This document shows, one piece after another, positions 22,203 through 34,160 of a stretch of DNA of 64,000 nt; positions within the stretch are counted from its first letter, which is position 1, and every line of letters begins with the position of its first letter. The stretch spans positions 21,020,001 through 21,084,000 of the forward strand of contig OX485803.1 of assembly GCA_950295325.1 (NCBI GenBank), given 5' to 3'. Both the position numbers and the translations under genes were made by a program. This stretch comes from Polytrichum commune (lineage: Eukaryota > Streptophyta > Polytrichopsida > Polytrichales > Polytrichaceae). The notes under the pieces are model-generated. The model saw nothing but the letters and a program-made list of their open reading frames with translations, did not search any database and was not told where the DNA came from.

Positions 22203-23174
22203 TGTCGCGCACCTCTCCATGAGGAGTGCCCGAAACACCATGGGCACAAGGGGGACCCCGGAGTGACACCCGGGACTTGTGGCGCCGTTGGTGAGAGGGC
22301 CCAAGTGATCCTAGTGTGGGTGAGGGCCCCAGGCGTTGGGAACGCCTCCCACCCACGAAGACTAGGAGGCACAAGGGTAAGGCCATCAGTTATGCGTAGC
22401 TCATGGCGTGGTGATTCTAGAAAGCTCAAGAACACCTCAATCGGAGGTGTGAGCTAGGAGTTTTGGCCATTTGAGTGGGGCGCTGTCCCGGGACAGCGCC
22501 CTGCTACAGCAGTGCCTGGGAGTGATTCCCGGGACTGCCAAGGTTGAAACAGGCATAACTTCCTCAATACTTGCCCGAGTGGGGCAAGTGAGGAGTCCAT
22601 CGGCATCTACGTGAAGCGTAGATGAAGATGGAGTGGTTGGTTGTTATGATCAGATATCATACAAGGAAGTTATGATGGTCTGAAGCTGCTGGGGGGTTCT
22701 AGGCCCAGCAGCTAAAGGAAAATGTCCACTTGGCCCCAACTCTTGGTAGAGAGACAAGAGGTTGGTTGACGGTGGGGTAGGGGCCCCGCGTGAAGTCCTA
22801 GAGGCTTATATGGGTGAGGTGGTGTGGCCTCACCCACCCGAGGCCGAACGGCAAGGCCTCCATGGGCTTTGGCCTATTGTGAGGCCATAGTTGCCTAGTA
22901 TGGTTCGGGTTGTTGTAGTGTTGCTCCGGCAACGCGATGATCAACATAGGATTGGACTTCCATGGATGGAAGTCCACATTGGGGAAATGGGTTACCGATT
23001 AAGGGGTGAGTCCCGAAAGCAAAGTAGGAGGGTTGGTTCCCTCCTATGAACTATTGGTCCGGGGTAAGAGGAGCTATCCATTAGCATGGCGGAATGCGAA
23101 TGGTTAGCGCTCGTAACCTTTGCTAGAAACAAAAATTGGCAAGATTGTTAAGGGACCTAGCAAGGGTTGCGACA
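22203..23174 (+). repeat. Element A 5' LTR
   Basis: 972 bp, starting TGTCGCGCACC and ending GGTTGCGACA. It contains the family's chain of short inverted repeats. It differs from the 3' copy at a few sites, for example CCACGAAGAC here and CCATGAAGAC at ~37600. Confidence 0.95.
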
Positions 23175-23176
23175 CG

Positions 23177-23188
23177 TGGTATCAGAGC
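23177..23188 (+). other. Element A primer binding site (initiator Met tRNA)
   Basis: TGGTATCAGAGC, complementary to the 3' end of plant initiator methionine tRNA, lies two bases after the LTR. Plant Ty3 chromoviruses commonly use it. Confidence 0.9.
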
Positions 23189-23191
23189 AGG

Positions 23192-24161
23192 TGTCGCAAC
23201 CCTTGCTAAGCCCCCTTGACAATCTTGCCAATTTTCAATTCTAGCAAAGGTTACGAGCGCTAACCATTCGCATTCCGCCATGCTAATGGTTAGCTCCTCC
23301 TACCCCGGACCTTATAGTTCATAGGAGGGAACCAACCCTCCTACTTTGCTTTTGGGACTCACCCCTTAATCGGTAACCATTCCTTAGATGTGGACTTCCA
23401 TCCATGGAAGCCCAATCCTATGTTGATCATCGCATTGCCGGAGCAACACTACAACAACCCGAACCATACTAGGCAACTATGGCCTCACAATGGGCCAATG
23501 CCCATGGACGCCTTGCCGTTTGGCCTCGGGTGGGTGAGGCCACACCACCTCACCCATATAAGCCTCTAGGACTCTACGCGGGGCCCCTACCCCACCGTCA
23601 ACCAACCTCTTGTCTCTACCAAGAGTTGGGGCCAAGTGGACATTTTCCCTTAGCCGCTGGGCCTAGAAGCCCCCACAGTTTCAGACCATCATAACTTCCT
23701 TGTATGATGTCTGATGCTAACACTTGACCACTTGATCTTCATCTACGCTTCACGAAGATGCCGATGCACGCCTCACTTGCCCCATTCGGGCAAGTGGTGA
23801 GGAAGTTATGCCTGTTTGAACCTTGGCAGTCCCGGGAATCACTCCCAGGCACTGCTGTACCAGGGCGCTGTCCCGGGACAGCGCCCCACTCAAATGGCCA
23901 TAACTCCTAGCTCACACCTCCGATTGAGGTGTTCTTGAGCATTCTAGAATCACCACGCCATGAGCTACGCATAGCTCATGGCCTTACCCTTGTGCCTCCT
24001 AGTCTCCGTGGGTGGGAGGCGTTCCCAACGCCCGGGGCCCTCACCCACACTAGGATCACTTGGGCCCTCTCACCAACGGCGCCACAAGTCCCGGGTGTCA
24101 CTCCGGGGTCCCCCTTGTGCCCATGGTGTTTCGGGCACTCCTCATGGAGAGGTGCGCGACA
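23192..24161 (-). mobile_element. Reverse solo LTR in element A
   Basis: 970 bp, in reverse orientation, flanked by GCAGG at 23187-23191 and 24162-24166. It lies only 17 bp after the 5' LTR of A, so the two form a ~1-kb inverted repeat with a tiny spacer. The solo state implies loss of the internal part by LTR-LTR recombination. Confidence 0.95.
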
Positions 24162-24189
24162 GCAGGGTTCCAAATTATGAGCTCACACT

Positions 24190-25059
24190 TTGAGGGAAAC
24201 ATGGCTATCAGAAATACAGGTTGTGATGATGAGCCCGGGGTTTCCAAAAGGTTGTGAGGCTCAAATTGGAACAAGGATCATGTGCAAATGGAGTTTGACC
24301 ATACCATTGATTTTAATGGTAATGGTGGGCATGAGGGTGGATTCGGTGAGGAAAATGGAGGTGTCCTTTGAAAGGGCTCCCGCACACCTCAAAAAAACAT
24401 TTGGGGCCTAGAATACTGAATGCACCCAAAACCTTGGAGGGCATTAATGTTGGATTGAAATTCCAATTCGAAATGTTTAGAAGGTGGTGATGTTGAAATG
24501 AACTTGGGGCACATGAGGCACGCGGGGTCTCTTAAGGTGTATATGTGCGAATTTCACACCCAAATGAATGGTACATCTAGGATGGACGAGCTTTCTAAAA
24601 AATGCATCGTTTTAGGTGGGTTTCAAAAGCGGGTAGTGAAAACCATGTTCAGGACCCCAAAGCTTCTTGAGGACGTAGTGCGAATTATAAAGATTTGAAG
24701 AGCATTGAAGCCGATGGTCCTAAGAAGAAGTTGGGCGGCACATCACCACAAAGTGGGTTTAGCGGAAAGAGGTCCCAAGGAAATGAGCGCAAGTAGTTTG
24801 GCCCATTATACCAAGGCAAATCATGCTAGCTCGTGCCGCGGACGGAATGTGAGAAGGTGGCTTGGTGGTACCAAGCTAGATCATATTTGTGCCACGGACG
24901 GAGTGTTAAAAGTTGGCCTTGCGGACCAAGCCAAACTCATGGTGTTGCCGAGGACCAAATGTAAGACGATGGCATTGTGGCCAAGGCTACTAGCCTTAAG
25001 CCGAGGCCACGTCTTTTGTACCTTGAGGCTCAAATGAATGGGAGATATGTCTCATGAGT
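24190..25059 (+). pseudogene. Element A gag remnant
   Basis: Broken frames preserve a capsid-like stretch at 24498-24698 with LKVYMCEFHTQMNGTSRMDE and FQKRVVKTMFR, resembling the plant chromovirus capsid core. After it, several ~55-bp near-repeats containing GTGCCGCGGACGGAATGT (~24835-24965) may be decayed zinc-knuckle units. Stops break every frame. The 3' part is cut by a solo LTR at 25060. Confidence 0.7.
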
Positions 25060-26034
25060 TGTCGCAACCCTTGCTAGCCCCCCCTTGACAATCTTGCCAA
25101 TTTTCAATTCTTGCAAAGGTTACGAGTGGCTAACCCTTCGCATACCGCCATGCTAATGGTTAGCTCCTCTAACCCCGGACCAATAGTTCATAGGAGGGAA
25201 CCAACCCTCCTACTTTGCTTTCGGGACTCACCCCTTAATCGGTAACCCATTTCCCCAATGTGGACTTCCATCCATGGAAGTCCAATCCTATGTTGATCAT
25301 CGCGTTGCCGGAGCAACACTACAACAACCCGAACCATACTAGGCAACTATGGCCTCACAATGGGCCAATGCCCATGGAGGCCTTGCCGTTCGGCCTCGGG
25401 TGGGTGAGGCCACACCACCTCACCCATATAAGCCTCTAGGACTTCACGCGGGGCCCCTACCCCACCGTCAACCAACCTCTTGTCTCTCTACCAAGAGTTG
25501 GGGCCAAGTGGACATTTTCCTTTAGCTGCTGGGCTTAGAACCCCCCAGCAGCTTCAGACCATCATAACTTCCTTGTATGATGTTTGATCATAACAACCAA
25601 CCACTTCATCTTCATCTACGTTTCACGTAGATGCCGATGGACTCCTCAGTTGCCCCATTTGGGCAAGTTACGAGGACGTTATGCGTCTTTGAACCTTGGC
25701 AGTCCCGGGAGTCACTCCCAGGCACTGCTGTACCAGGGCGCTGTCCCGGGACAGCGCCCCACTCAAATGGCCATAACTCCTAGCTCACACCTCGGATTGA
25801 GGTGTTCTTGAGCATTCTAGAATCACCACGCCATGAGCTACGCATAGCTCATGGCCTTACCCTCATGCTTCCTAGTCTCAGTGGGTGGGAGGCGTTCCCA
25901 ACGCCCGGGGCCCTCACCCACACTAGGATCACTTGGGCCCTCTCACCAATGGCGCCACAAGTCCCGGGTGTCACTCCGGGGTCCCCCTTGTGCCCATGGT
26001 GTTTCGGGCACTCCTTATGGAGAGGTGCGCGACA
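25060..26034 (-). mobile_element. Second reverse solo LTR in element A
   Basis: 975 bp, with flanking TGAGT at 25055-25059 and 26035-26039. It interrupts the link between gag and the protease region; the same spot in B reads through without insertion. Confidence 0.95.
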
Positions 26035-26800
26035 TGAGTTGACAAAGAGGCAATGGACTCTTGCATGAGCCCAAAGCTCACAAGGGAGTTGGGGCTTGCC
26101 AATTGATAGAGCGGGCAAGCCCACCAAGGTGGGGTTTGGAAAGGGCGAACCGCATGAGACGAAGGAGTTCACGATGCATGTAACCTTTCAATGTGGGACA
26201 TTTGATTTTTGTCAAAATTTCACACCATGTGAAATAGATGAAATGCATGTCATTGTGAAGGCCGCCTTCTTTGAAACTCACATGATAGATGTGAGGTGCA
26301 AGCCGGTGTGCTTGCGGTGCATTATGATATGTCATAATGGCAAAGAATTGAAGTTCAAATTGACAAGAACTCCTATGGTAGGAGGACCCGAGTCGAATTT
26401 GGTGTTAATAGACCAAATGAAAAATAGAAAACATAATGGTCGTGGTTCAATTGGAGCAACTCCAAGGAACGTATGGGGAGGCTAGGAAAGATGGGCCTCC
26501 CCCAAACCACATTGGTGGGATGTTGGGGAAATACAAGGATGTATGCACCAATGTGTTGCACAAAAAGTTACCGCCAAGGAGTGAAAAAGAACTTTGGTCA
26601 ACGAGAGATTGAGTTCTTGAGGTATGTGGTGACAAAGGAAGTTGGTAGACGAACATGAAGAATGTGAAGGCAATCCAAAAGGAAAATTGGCCCTTCATTC
26701 AAAAAGGGCTTAGGTCATTTGTTGGCCTAGCCAACTACTACCACCACTTCATTCGAGAGTTTTTGAAGGTTGCTAGGACCTTATTCAACTTATTGAGGGA

Positions 26801-27700
26801 AATGGCTATCCCAAGAGTGGGATGAGCCTTGTCGCCAAGCCTTTGGGGATCTCAAGAGCAAGTTCTCTTTACAATATGTGGTTAAGTTTCCGGGTTTTCA
26901 TAAGCATTTTGAGGTGCACATGGAGGCGAAGGATTTAACCATTGGTGGATGTTGATCCAAGATGGATGACCATTGCTTGTGGGAGCATTAAGCTCCATGG
27001 TTATCGAACCTTGTCCGGCTTGTGCAAGAAATGGTTATCCCAAGAGTGGGATGAGCCTTGCCACAAAGCCTTTGGAGAGCTCAAGTGAAAGTTTTCTTCG
27101 CCGCCCGTGCTCAAGTTCGTGTAGCTTGACTATCCTTTTGAGGTGCATATGGGGGCAAGTGATTTTACCATTGGCGGATGTTGAGGCAAAATGGATGGCC
27201 ATTGCATATAAGAGCATGAAGCTCGATGGTTGTCCGACCTCGTCCAACTTGTGTAAGAAATGGCTATTCCAAGAGTCGGATGAGCCTTCCCACCAAGTCT
27301 TTGAGGAGCTTAAGACCAAGTTCTCTTCGCCGCCCGTGCTCAAGTTCGCGGAGTTTGACATACCTTTTGAGGTGCATACGGGGGCGAGTAACTTTACCAT
27401 TGGCGGATGTGATCCAAGATGGATGCCCATTGCATATGGGAGCATTAAGCTTAACGGTTGTCGAACCTTGTGCGACTTGTGAAAGAAAAGGCTATCCGAA
27501 GAGTGGGATGAGCCTTTTCACCAAGTCTTTGGGGAGCTTAAGAGCAAGTTCTCTTCGCCGCCCGTGCTCAAGTTCGCGGAGTTTGAGAAACCTTTTGAAG
27601 TGCATACGCGGGCGAGTGACTTTGCCAATGGTGGATTATGTGTAAGATGGATGGCCATTGCATATGGGAGCATGAAGCTCGATGGTTGTCAAAGAAGACA
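26801..27700 (+). repeat. 229-bp tandem repeat within pol, four units (element A)
   Basis: Units start at AATGGCTATCCC or a variant at 26801, 27030, 27259 and 27487 (steps 229, 229, 228). Each encodes the same RNase H-start segment (CHQAFGELKSKFSSPP, VHTGASDFTIGG). Because 229 is not a multiple of three, the frame shifts at each unit. Confidence 0.9.
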
Positions 27701-28518
27701 ACCAACTCATGACAAAGAATTTTTTTGCCGTAGTGCATTGCTTGAAGATGTGGCGACACTATTTGGGGTCGCACAAAGCAAAAGTCTACATGGACAATGT
27801 GTCCTAAAAGTATTTTGACATACAAGCGCAAGTGAGCGCCAAGTTATTGCGGTGGCATGATAGTTTGGCGCTTATGAAGGTGGATTTGATCCACAAACCG
27901 GACCGTGGAAATGTGGTGCCGGATGTGCGAAGTAGACGGGAAGAGTTCCAAGCAATGAGAACCATCCAAACCTTGTGGCTAATGTGTGCCGGCGAAGGAA
28001 ACTTGTGATGCAAGATACGGGAGGGGTAAATTCACTACCCCAAAGCACAAAAGCTTTTAGGTGAGCTTCACAAGAGGAAGGTGCTCAAAGAGGTTAAGTT
28101 GGTGGACGGATTGTTCAAGTGCAAGCAAAGTTGGGTGTATGTGCCACAAGGCAAGTTGAGGCTATCGGTTTTGAAGAAGGAATATGATAGCCACATTGCC
28201 GGCCAAAGAGAAGAAAGAAAAAACCGCCATAGAATGGTGTCTTGGAGGTACCATTGGCGGTGCATAAAGGAGGATATAGCCCACTTTGTGAAGGCGTGAA
28301 TAAAGTGCCAAGTGAACCGAGCCTCTAACCAAAACCAAGGTAGTTTCTTGCAACCGTTGCCTATCCCGTTGGCGCCATGGCATGGTATGTGCATGGACTT
28401 GATCACAAGTTTGCCGGAGTCACATGGGTATGATGCCATCTTGTTGATGGTAGAGCGGTTTGCCAAGTTGGCACACATGGTGCCGATTGTGGGAACCGCC
28501 ACCGCGTTGGAGACCGCA

Positions 28519-28521
28519 TAG
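28519..28521 (+). other. Shared amber codon in integrase (element A)
   Basis: TAG follows the ALETA motif. The same TAG is at 33181 in B, 54984 in D and on the minus strand at 57992-57994 in E. Element C has a sense lysine codon there. Confidence 0.85.
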
Positions 28522-28815
28522 CCTTTTCTCAAAGGATGGTTGAGGCACCACGGGTTGCCAAGAGTGATTGTGTGGGATCAAGATCCAAAGTTCACAAGTG
28601 CATTTTCAATGCATTTCTCTAAGGAGGTCGGAATGAAACTAAGGTTTAGCATGACCTTGCATTCCCAAATGGATGGGGAAGCGGAGCGTGTGAATGGAGT
28701 CTTGAAGCAATACTTGAGGAACTTGGTGGGGGCGGACCAAGGAGATTGGGCGGACTATGTGGGTCGAGCGGAGTGTAATTGCAATGTAGCCACGCACTTG
28801 GCTACCAAGGGGTGG

Positions 28816-29789
28816 TGTCGCGCACCTCTCCATGAGGAGTGCCCGAAACACCATGGGCACAAGGGGGACCCCGGAGTGACACCCGGGACTTGTGGCGCCG
28901 TTGGTGAGAGGGCCCAAGTGATCCTAGTGTGGGTGAGGGCCCCGGGCGTTGGGAACGCCTCCCACCCACGGAGACTAGGAGGCACAAGGGTAAGGCCATG
29001 AGCTATGCGTAGCTCATGGCGTGGTGATTCTAGAATGCTCAAGAACACCTCAATCGGAGGTGTGAGCTAGGAGTTATGGCCATTTGAGTGGGGCGCTGTC
29101 CCGGGACAGCGCCCTGGTACAGCAGTGCCTGGGAGTGATTCCCGGGACTGCCAAGGTTCAAACAGGCATAACTTCCTCAAGACTTGCCCGAATGGGGCAG
29201 GCAATGAGTCCATCGGCATCTACGTGAAGCGTAGATGAGGATGGAGTGGTTGGTTGTTATGATCAGACTTCATACAAGGAAGTTATGATGGTCTGAAGCT
29301 GCTAGGGGGGTTCTAGGCCCAGCAGCTAAGGGAAAATGTCCACTTGGCCCCAACTCTTGGTAGAGAGACAAGAGGTTGGTTGGCGGTGGGGTAGGGGCTC
29401 CGTGTAGAGTCCTAGAGGCTTATATGGGTGAGGTGGTGTGGCCTCACCCACCCGAGGCCGAACGGCACGGCCTTCATGGGCATTGGCCCATTGTGAGGCC
29501 ATAGTTGCCTAGTATGGTTCGGGTTGTTGTAGTGTTGCTCCGGCAACGCGATGATCAACATAGGATTGGACTTCCATGGATGGAAGTCCACATCGAAGAA
29601 ATGGGTTACCGATTAAGGGGTGAGTCCCGAAAGCAAAGTAGGAGGGTTGGTTCCTCTCCTTTGAATTAATGGTCCGGGGTAAGAGGAGCTAACCATTAGC
29701 ATGGCGGTATGCGAAGGGTTAGCGCTCGTAACCTTTGCTAGAAAAGAAAATTGGCAAGATTGCTAAGGGGGCTAGCAAGGGTTGCGACA
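28816..29789 (+). repeat. Element B 5' LTR
   Basis: 974 bp. Inverted repeats inside: 28996-29019 (CCATGAGCTA arms), 29046-29062 (CACCTC arms), 29092-29113 (perfect 22-bp palindrome around CCCGGG), 29217-29237 (CATCTACG arms), 29297-29327 (AGCTGCT arms) and 29568-29589 (GGACTTCCAT arms). The best TATA-like sequence (CCCATATAAGCC) is on the antisense strand at about 29420. Confidence 0.95.
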
Positions 29790-29791
29790 CT

Positions 29792-29803
29792 TGGTATCAG
29801 AGC
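29792..29803 (+). other. Element B primer binding site
   Basis: TGGTATCAGAGC, initiator-Met tRNA type, two bases after the LTR. Confidence 0.9.
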
Positions 29804-29840
29804 AGGGTTCCAATATTTGAGCTAGCACTTTGAGGGAGAC

Positions 29841-30676
29841 ATGGCTATCAAACCTGAGGGTTATTATGGTGAGCCGGGGTTTCCAAAAGGTTGTGAGGTT
29901 CAAATTGGAACAAAGATCATGTGTAAATGGAATTTGACCATACCATTAGTTCTCATGACAATGGTGGGCATGATGGTGGATTCAGTAAGGAAAATGGTGG
30001 AGTCCTTTGAAAGGGCTCCCGCACACCTCAAAAAAACATTTGGGGCCTAGAATACCGAATGCACCCAAAACCTTGGAGGGCATTAATGTTGGATTGAAAT
30101 TCCAATTCGAAATGCTTAGAAGGTGGTGATGTTGAAATGAACTTGGGGCACATGAGGCACGCGGGGTCTCTTAAGGTGTATATGTGCGAATTTCACACCC
30201 AAATGAATGGTACATCTAGGATGGACGAGCTTTCTAAAAAATGCATCGTTTTAGGTGGGTTTCAAAAGCGGGTAGTGAAAACCATGTTCAGGACCCCAAA
30301 GCTTCTTGAGGACGTAGTGCGAATCATAAAGATTTGAAGAGCATTGAAGCCGATGGTCCTAAGAAGAAGTTGGGCGGCACATCACCACAAAGTGGGTTTA
30401 GCCGAAAGAGGTCCCAAGGAAATGAGTGCAAGTAGTTTGGCCCACTATACCAAGGCAAATCATGCTAGCTCGTGCCGCGGACGGAATGTGAGAAGGTGGC
30501 TTGGTGGTACCAAGCTAGATCATATTTGTGCCACGGACGGAGTGTTAAAAGTTGGCCTTGCGGACCAAGCCAAACTCATGGTGTTGCCGAGGACCGAATG
30601 TAAGACGATGGCATTGTGGCCAAGGCTAGTAGCCTTTAGCCAAGGCCAAGTCTTTTGTACCTTGAGGCTCAAATGA
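29841..30676 (+). pseudogene. Element B gag remnant
   Basis: The opening frame (29841-30050) starts with ATG after the leader and ends in a stop after 69 codons. A capsid-like frame at 30137-30337 is identical to that in A at the protein level. A third frame (30344-30676) includes GTGCCGCGGACGG near-repeats possibly derived from zinc knuckles. The three frames do not join without frameshifts. Confidence 0.7.
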
Positions 30677-30754
30677 ATGGGAGAAATGTCTCATGGGTTG
30701 ACAAAGAGGCAAGCCATTTCTTCTTGAGCCCAAAACTCACAAGGGAGTTGGGGC

Positions 30755-33700
30755 TTGCCGATTGATAGAGCGGGCAAGTCCACCAAGGTGCGGTTTGGAA
30801 AGGGCGAATCGCATGAGACAAAGGAGGCCGCGATGCATGTAACCTTTCAATGTGGGACATTGGATTTTTGTCAAAATTTCTCATCATGTGAAATAGATGA
30901 AATGCATGTCATTGTGAAGGCCGCCTTCTTTGAAACTCACATGATAGATGTGAGGTGCAAGCCGGTGTGCTTGCGGTGCATTATGATGTGTCATAATGGC
31001 AAAGAATTGAAGTTCAAATTGACAAGGACTCCTATGGTAGGAGGACCTAAGTTGAATTTGGTCTTAATGGACCAAATGAAATATAGAAAGTATAGTGGTC
31101 GTGGTTCAATTGGAGCAACTCCAAGGAACGTATGGGGAGGCTAGGAAAGATGGGCCTCCCCCAAACAACATTGGTGTGATGTTGGTGAAATACAAGGATG
31201 TATTCACCAATGTGTTGCCCAAAAAAAAATTACCGCCAAGAAGTGAAAAATCACTTTGCTCAACGAGAGATTGAGCTCTTGAGGTATGTGGTGATAAATG
31301 AAGTTGGTGGACGAACATGAAGAATGTCAAGGCAATCCAAAAGGAGAATTGGCCCTTGATTCAAAAGGGCTTAGGTCATTTGTTGGCCTAGCCAATTAGT
31401 ACCACAACTTCATTCGAGAGTTTTCTAAGGTTGCTAGGACCTTATTCAACTTATTGAGGAAAATGGCTATCCCAAGAGTGGGATGAGCCTTGTCACCAAG
31501 CCTTTGGGGGGCTCAAAAACAAGTTCTCTTCGCCGCCCGTGCTTAAGTTCGCGGACTTTGACAAACCTTTTGAGGTGCATACGGGGGCGAGTGACTTTAG
31601 CATTGGCGGATGTTGAGGCAAAATGGATGGCCATTGCATATAAGAGCATGAATCTCGATGGTTGTCCGACCTTGTCCAACTTATGCAAGAAATGGCTATC
31701 CCAAAAGTGGGACGAGCTTTGCCACCAAGTCTTTAAGGAGCTTAAGACCAAGTTTTCTTCGCCGCCCGTGCTCAAGTTTGCGAAATTTGACAAACCTTTT
31801 GAGGTGCATACGGGGGCGAGTAACTTTACCATTGGCGGATGTTGATCCAAGATGGATGCCCATTGCATATGGGAGCATTAAGCTTAAAGGTTGTCAAACC
31901 TTGTGCGACTTGTGAAAGAAATGGCTATCCCAAGAGTGGGATGAACCTTGCCACCAAGTCTTTGAGAAGCTTAAGAGCAAGTTCTCTTCGCCGCCCGTGC
32001 TCAAGTTCGCGGAGTTTGACAAACCTTTTGAGGTGCATACGGGGGCGAGTGACTTTACCATTGGCGGATGTTGAGGCAAGATGGATGGCCATGGCATATG
32101 AGAGCATGAAGCTCGATGGTTGTCCCACCTTGTGCGACTTGTGGAAGAAATGGCTATCCCAAGAGTGGGATGATGTTTGTCACGAGTCTTTGGGGAGCTT
32201 AACACCAAGTTCTCTTCGCCGCCCGTGCTCAAGTTCGCGGAGTTTGACAAACCTTTCGAGGTGCATACGGGGGTGAGTGCCTTTGCCAATGGTGGATTAT
32301 GTGTAAGATGGATGGCCATTGCATATGGGAGCATAAAGCTCGATGGTTGTCAAAGAAGACAACCAACTCATGACAAAGAACTTCTTTGCCGTAGTGCATT
32401 GCTTGAAGATGTGGCGACATTATATGGGGTCGCACAAAGCAAAGGTCTACATGGACAATGTGTCCTAAAAGTATTTTGACATACAAGCGTAAGTGAACGC
32501 CAAGTCATTGCGGTGGCATGATAGTTTGGCGCTTATGAAGGTGGATTTGATCCACAAACCGGACCGTGGAAATGTGGTGCCGGATGCGCGAAGTAGACCG
32601 GAAGAGTTCCAAGCAATGAGAACCATCCAAACCTTGTGGCTAATGTGTGCCGGCAAAGGAAACTTGTGAGGCAAGATACGGGAGGGGTAAATTAACTACC
32701 CCAAAGCACAAAAGCTTTTAGGTGAGCTTCGCAAGAGCAAGGTGCTCAAAGAGGTTAAGTTGGTGGACGGATTGTTCAAGTGCAAACAAAGTCGGGTATA
32801 TGTGCCACAAGGCAAGTTGAGGCTATCGGTTTTGAAGGAGGAATATGATAGTCCTATTGCCGGCCATAGACGAGAAAGAAAAAGCCGCCATAGAATGGTG
32901 TCAAAGAGGTACCATTGGCGGTGCATAAAGGAAGATATAGCCCACTTTGTGAAGGCTTGAATCAAAGTGCCAAGTGAACCGAGCCTCTTACCAAAAGCAA
33001 GGCGGCTTCTTGCAACCGTTGCCTATCCCGTTGGCGCCATGGCATGGTATGTGCATGGACTTGATCACAAGTTTGCCGGAGTCACATGGGTATGATGCCA
33101 TCTTGTTGATGGTAGAGCGGTTTGCCAAGTGGGCACACATGGTGCCGATTGTGGGAACCGCCACCGCGTTGGAGACCGCATAGCCTTTTCTCAAAGGATG
33201 GTTGAGGCACCACGGGTTGCCAAGAGTGATTGTGTGGGATCAAGATCCAAAGTTCACAAGTGCATTTTTAATGCATTTCTCTAAGGAGGTCGGAATGAAA
33301 CTAAGGTTTAGCACGACCTTGCATTCCCAAATGAATGGGAAATCGGAGCGTGTGAATGGAATCTTGAAGCAATACTTGAGGAACTTGGTGGGGGCGGACC
33401 AAGGAGATTGGGCGGACTATGTGGGTCGAGCGGAGTGTAATTGCAATGTAGCCACGCACTTGGCTACCAAGGGGTGGTCTTTGGTGGTGGCTTATGGAGT
33501 GGATGCGCTCCAACCTATTAACCTAGCTCTCGAGGGGGCACATTCAACACTAGAGTTCAACCAAGATGGTGAGGACTTGGCCAAGAAGCGTGAACAAGTC
33601 TTGGAGATGATCAAGTTGTTGGTGGAGAAAGCCCGAAGGTGCTATGGAGTGCAAGTCAATGCCGGAAGACGCGAAGTGGAGAATGAGGTGGGCCAAAAGG

Positions 33701-34160
33701 CGTTGTTGAATGTGAACAACTTCACTTAGCCGGAAGGCCTCACTCCAAAGTTCATGTCCAAAATTGGAGCTTCGTTTCCCATTGTGGAACAAGTGGTCAA
33801 GGACATATATAAGTTGGAATTACCGCCGGAGATCAAAGTGCATCCGACATTTCATGTCTGATTACGAAAGTCATTTTAGGACGACACCTTGTGGCCCGAT
33901 CACAAGCAAGTGATTAGGCCACCTCCCGACCTTGTGGACATCATTTGGAACATGAGGTAAGAGGGCATCCTCAAGTGTAGGAAGCCCAAGTGAAAAGGAA
34001 AGAAAAAGTACAAAGGAATACTTGGTGAAATGGTGAGGATACCATGAGAAAGAAACCGCTTGGGTGGCGGCAAGAGACATGGTCAACACCAATGAAGTGG
34101 TGAAGCACTTTGAAGAAACTAAGGCTAGACATTCCAATAAAAAGAAGCGTAGGCATTGAT
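30755..34160 (+). pseudogene. Element B pol remnant with chromodomain
   Basis: Segments in order: protease-type frame 30755-31144; RT start and the palm-less junction 31225-31265; thumb and ANYYHNFIREF-like connection 31300-31460 (with TAG for one Tyr codon); RNase H start four times 31462-32380; RNase H/connection to 32700; integrase zinc finger 32742-32985 with the first His replaced (EEYDSP); integrase core 32974-33729 with amber 33181-33183, and retained D (DQDPKF) and E (SERVNG); C-terminal barrel ~33730-33900; chromodomain relic ~33930-34130 with stops and frameshifts. The shared defects with A, D and E mean it was already defective when it transposed. Confidence 0.85.
31462..32380 (+). 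repeat. 229-bp tandem repeat within pol, four units (element B)
   Basis: Units start at 31462, 31691, 31920 and 32149, each step exactly 229 bp. The last unit runs into the single-copy remainder of RNase H (CQRRQPTHDKELL). Confidence 0.9.

Larger units (their letters stand above)
26035..28815 (+). pseudogene. Element A pol remnant, protease region to mid-integrase
   Basis: The protease-side frame is open at 26096-26485 (EIDEMHVIVKAAFFETHMIDV). About 26515-26580 is the start of RT (YKDV, LPP-type motif), and it joins directly at ~26571-26605 to the RT thumb (REIEFLRYVV), so fingers and palm with the YxDD box are absent. ANYYHHFIREF begins the RNase H connection at ~26730. The RNase H start is repeated four times (26801-27690). 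Connection and integrase follow, with a zinc ligand lost (AGQREE for AGHRGE), an amber at 28519-28521 and the core cut by element B after ...GGTGG. Confidence 0.85.

Noticed and set aside
23929-24180. Antisense frame of 80-110 codons recurring in most LTRs
   Set aside because: It opens at GTG, not ATG, all three frames of this GC-rich part tend to be open, and the product has no recognisable features. It is repeated only because the LTR is repeated.
27226-27645. Arginine/serine-rich 139-codon frame inside element A
   Set aside because: It is an off-frame reading of the 229-bp RNase H repeats.
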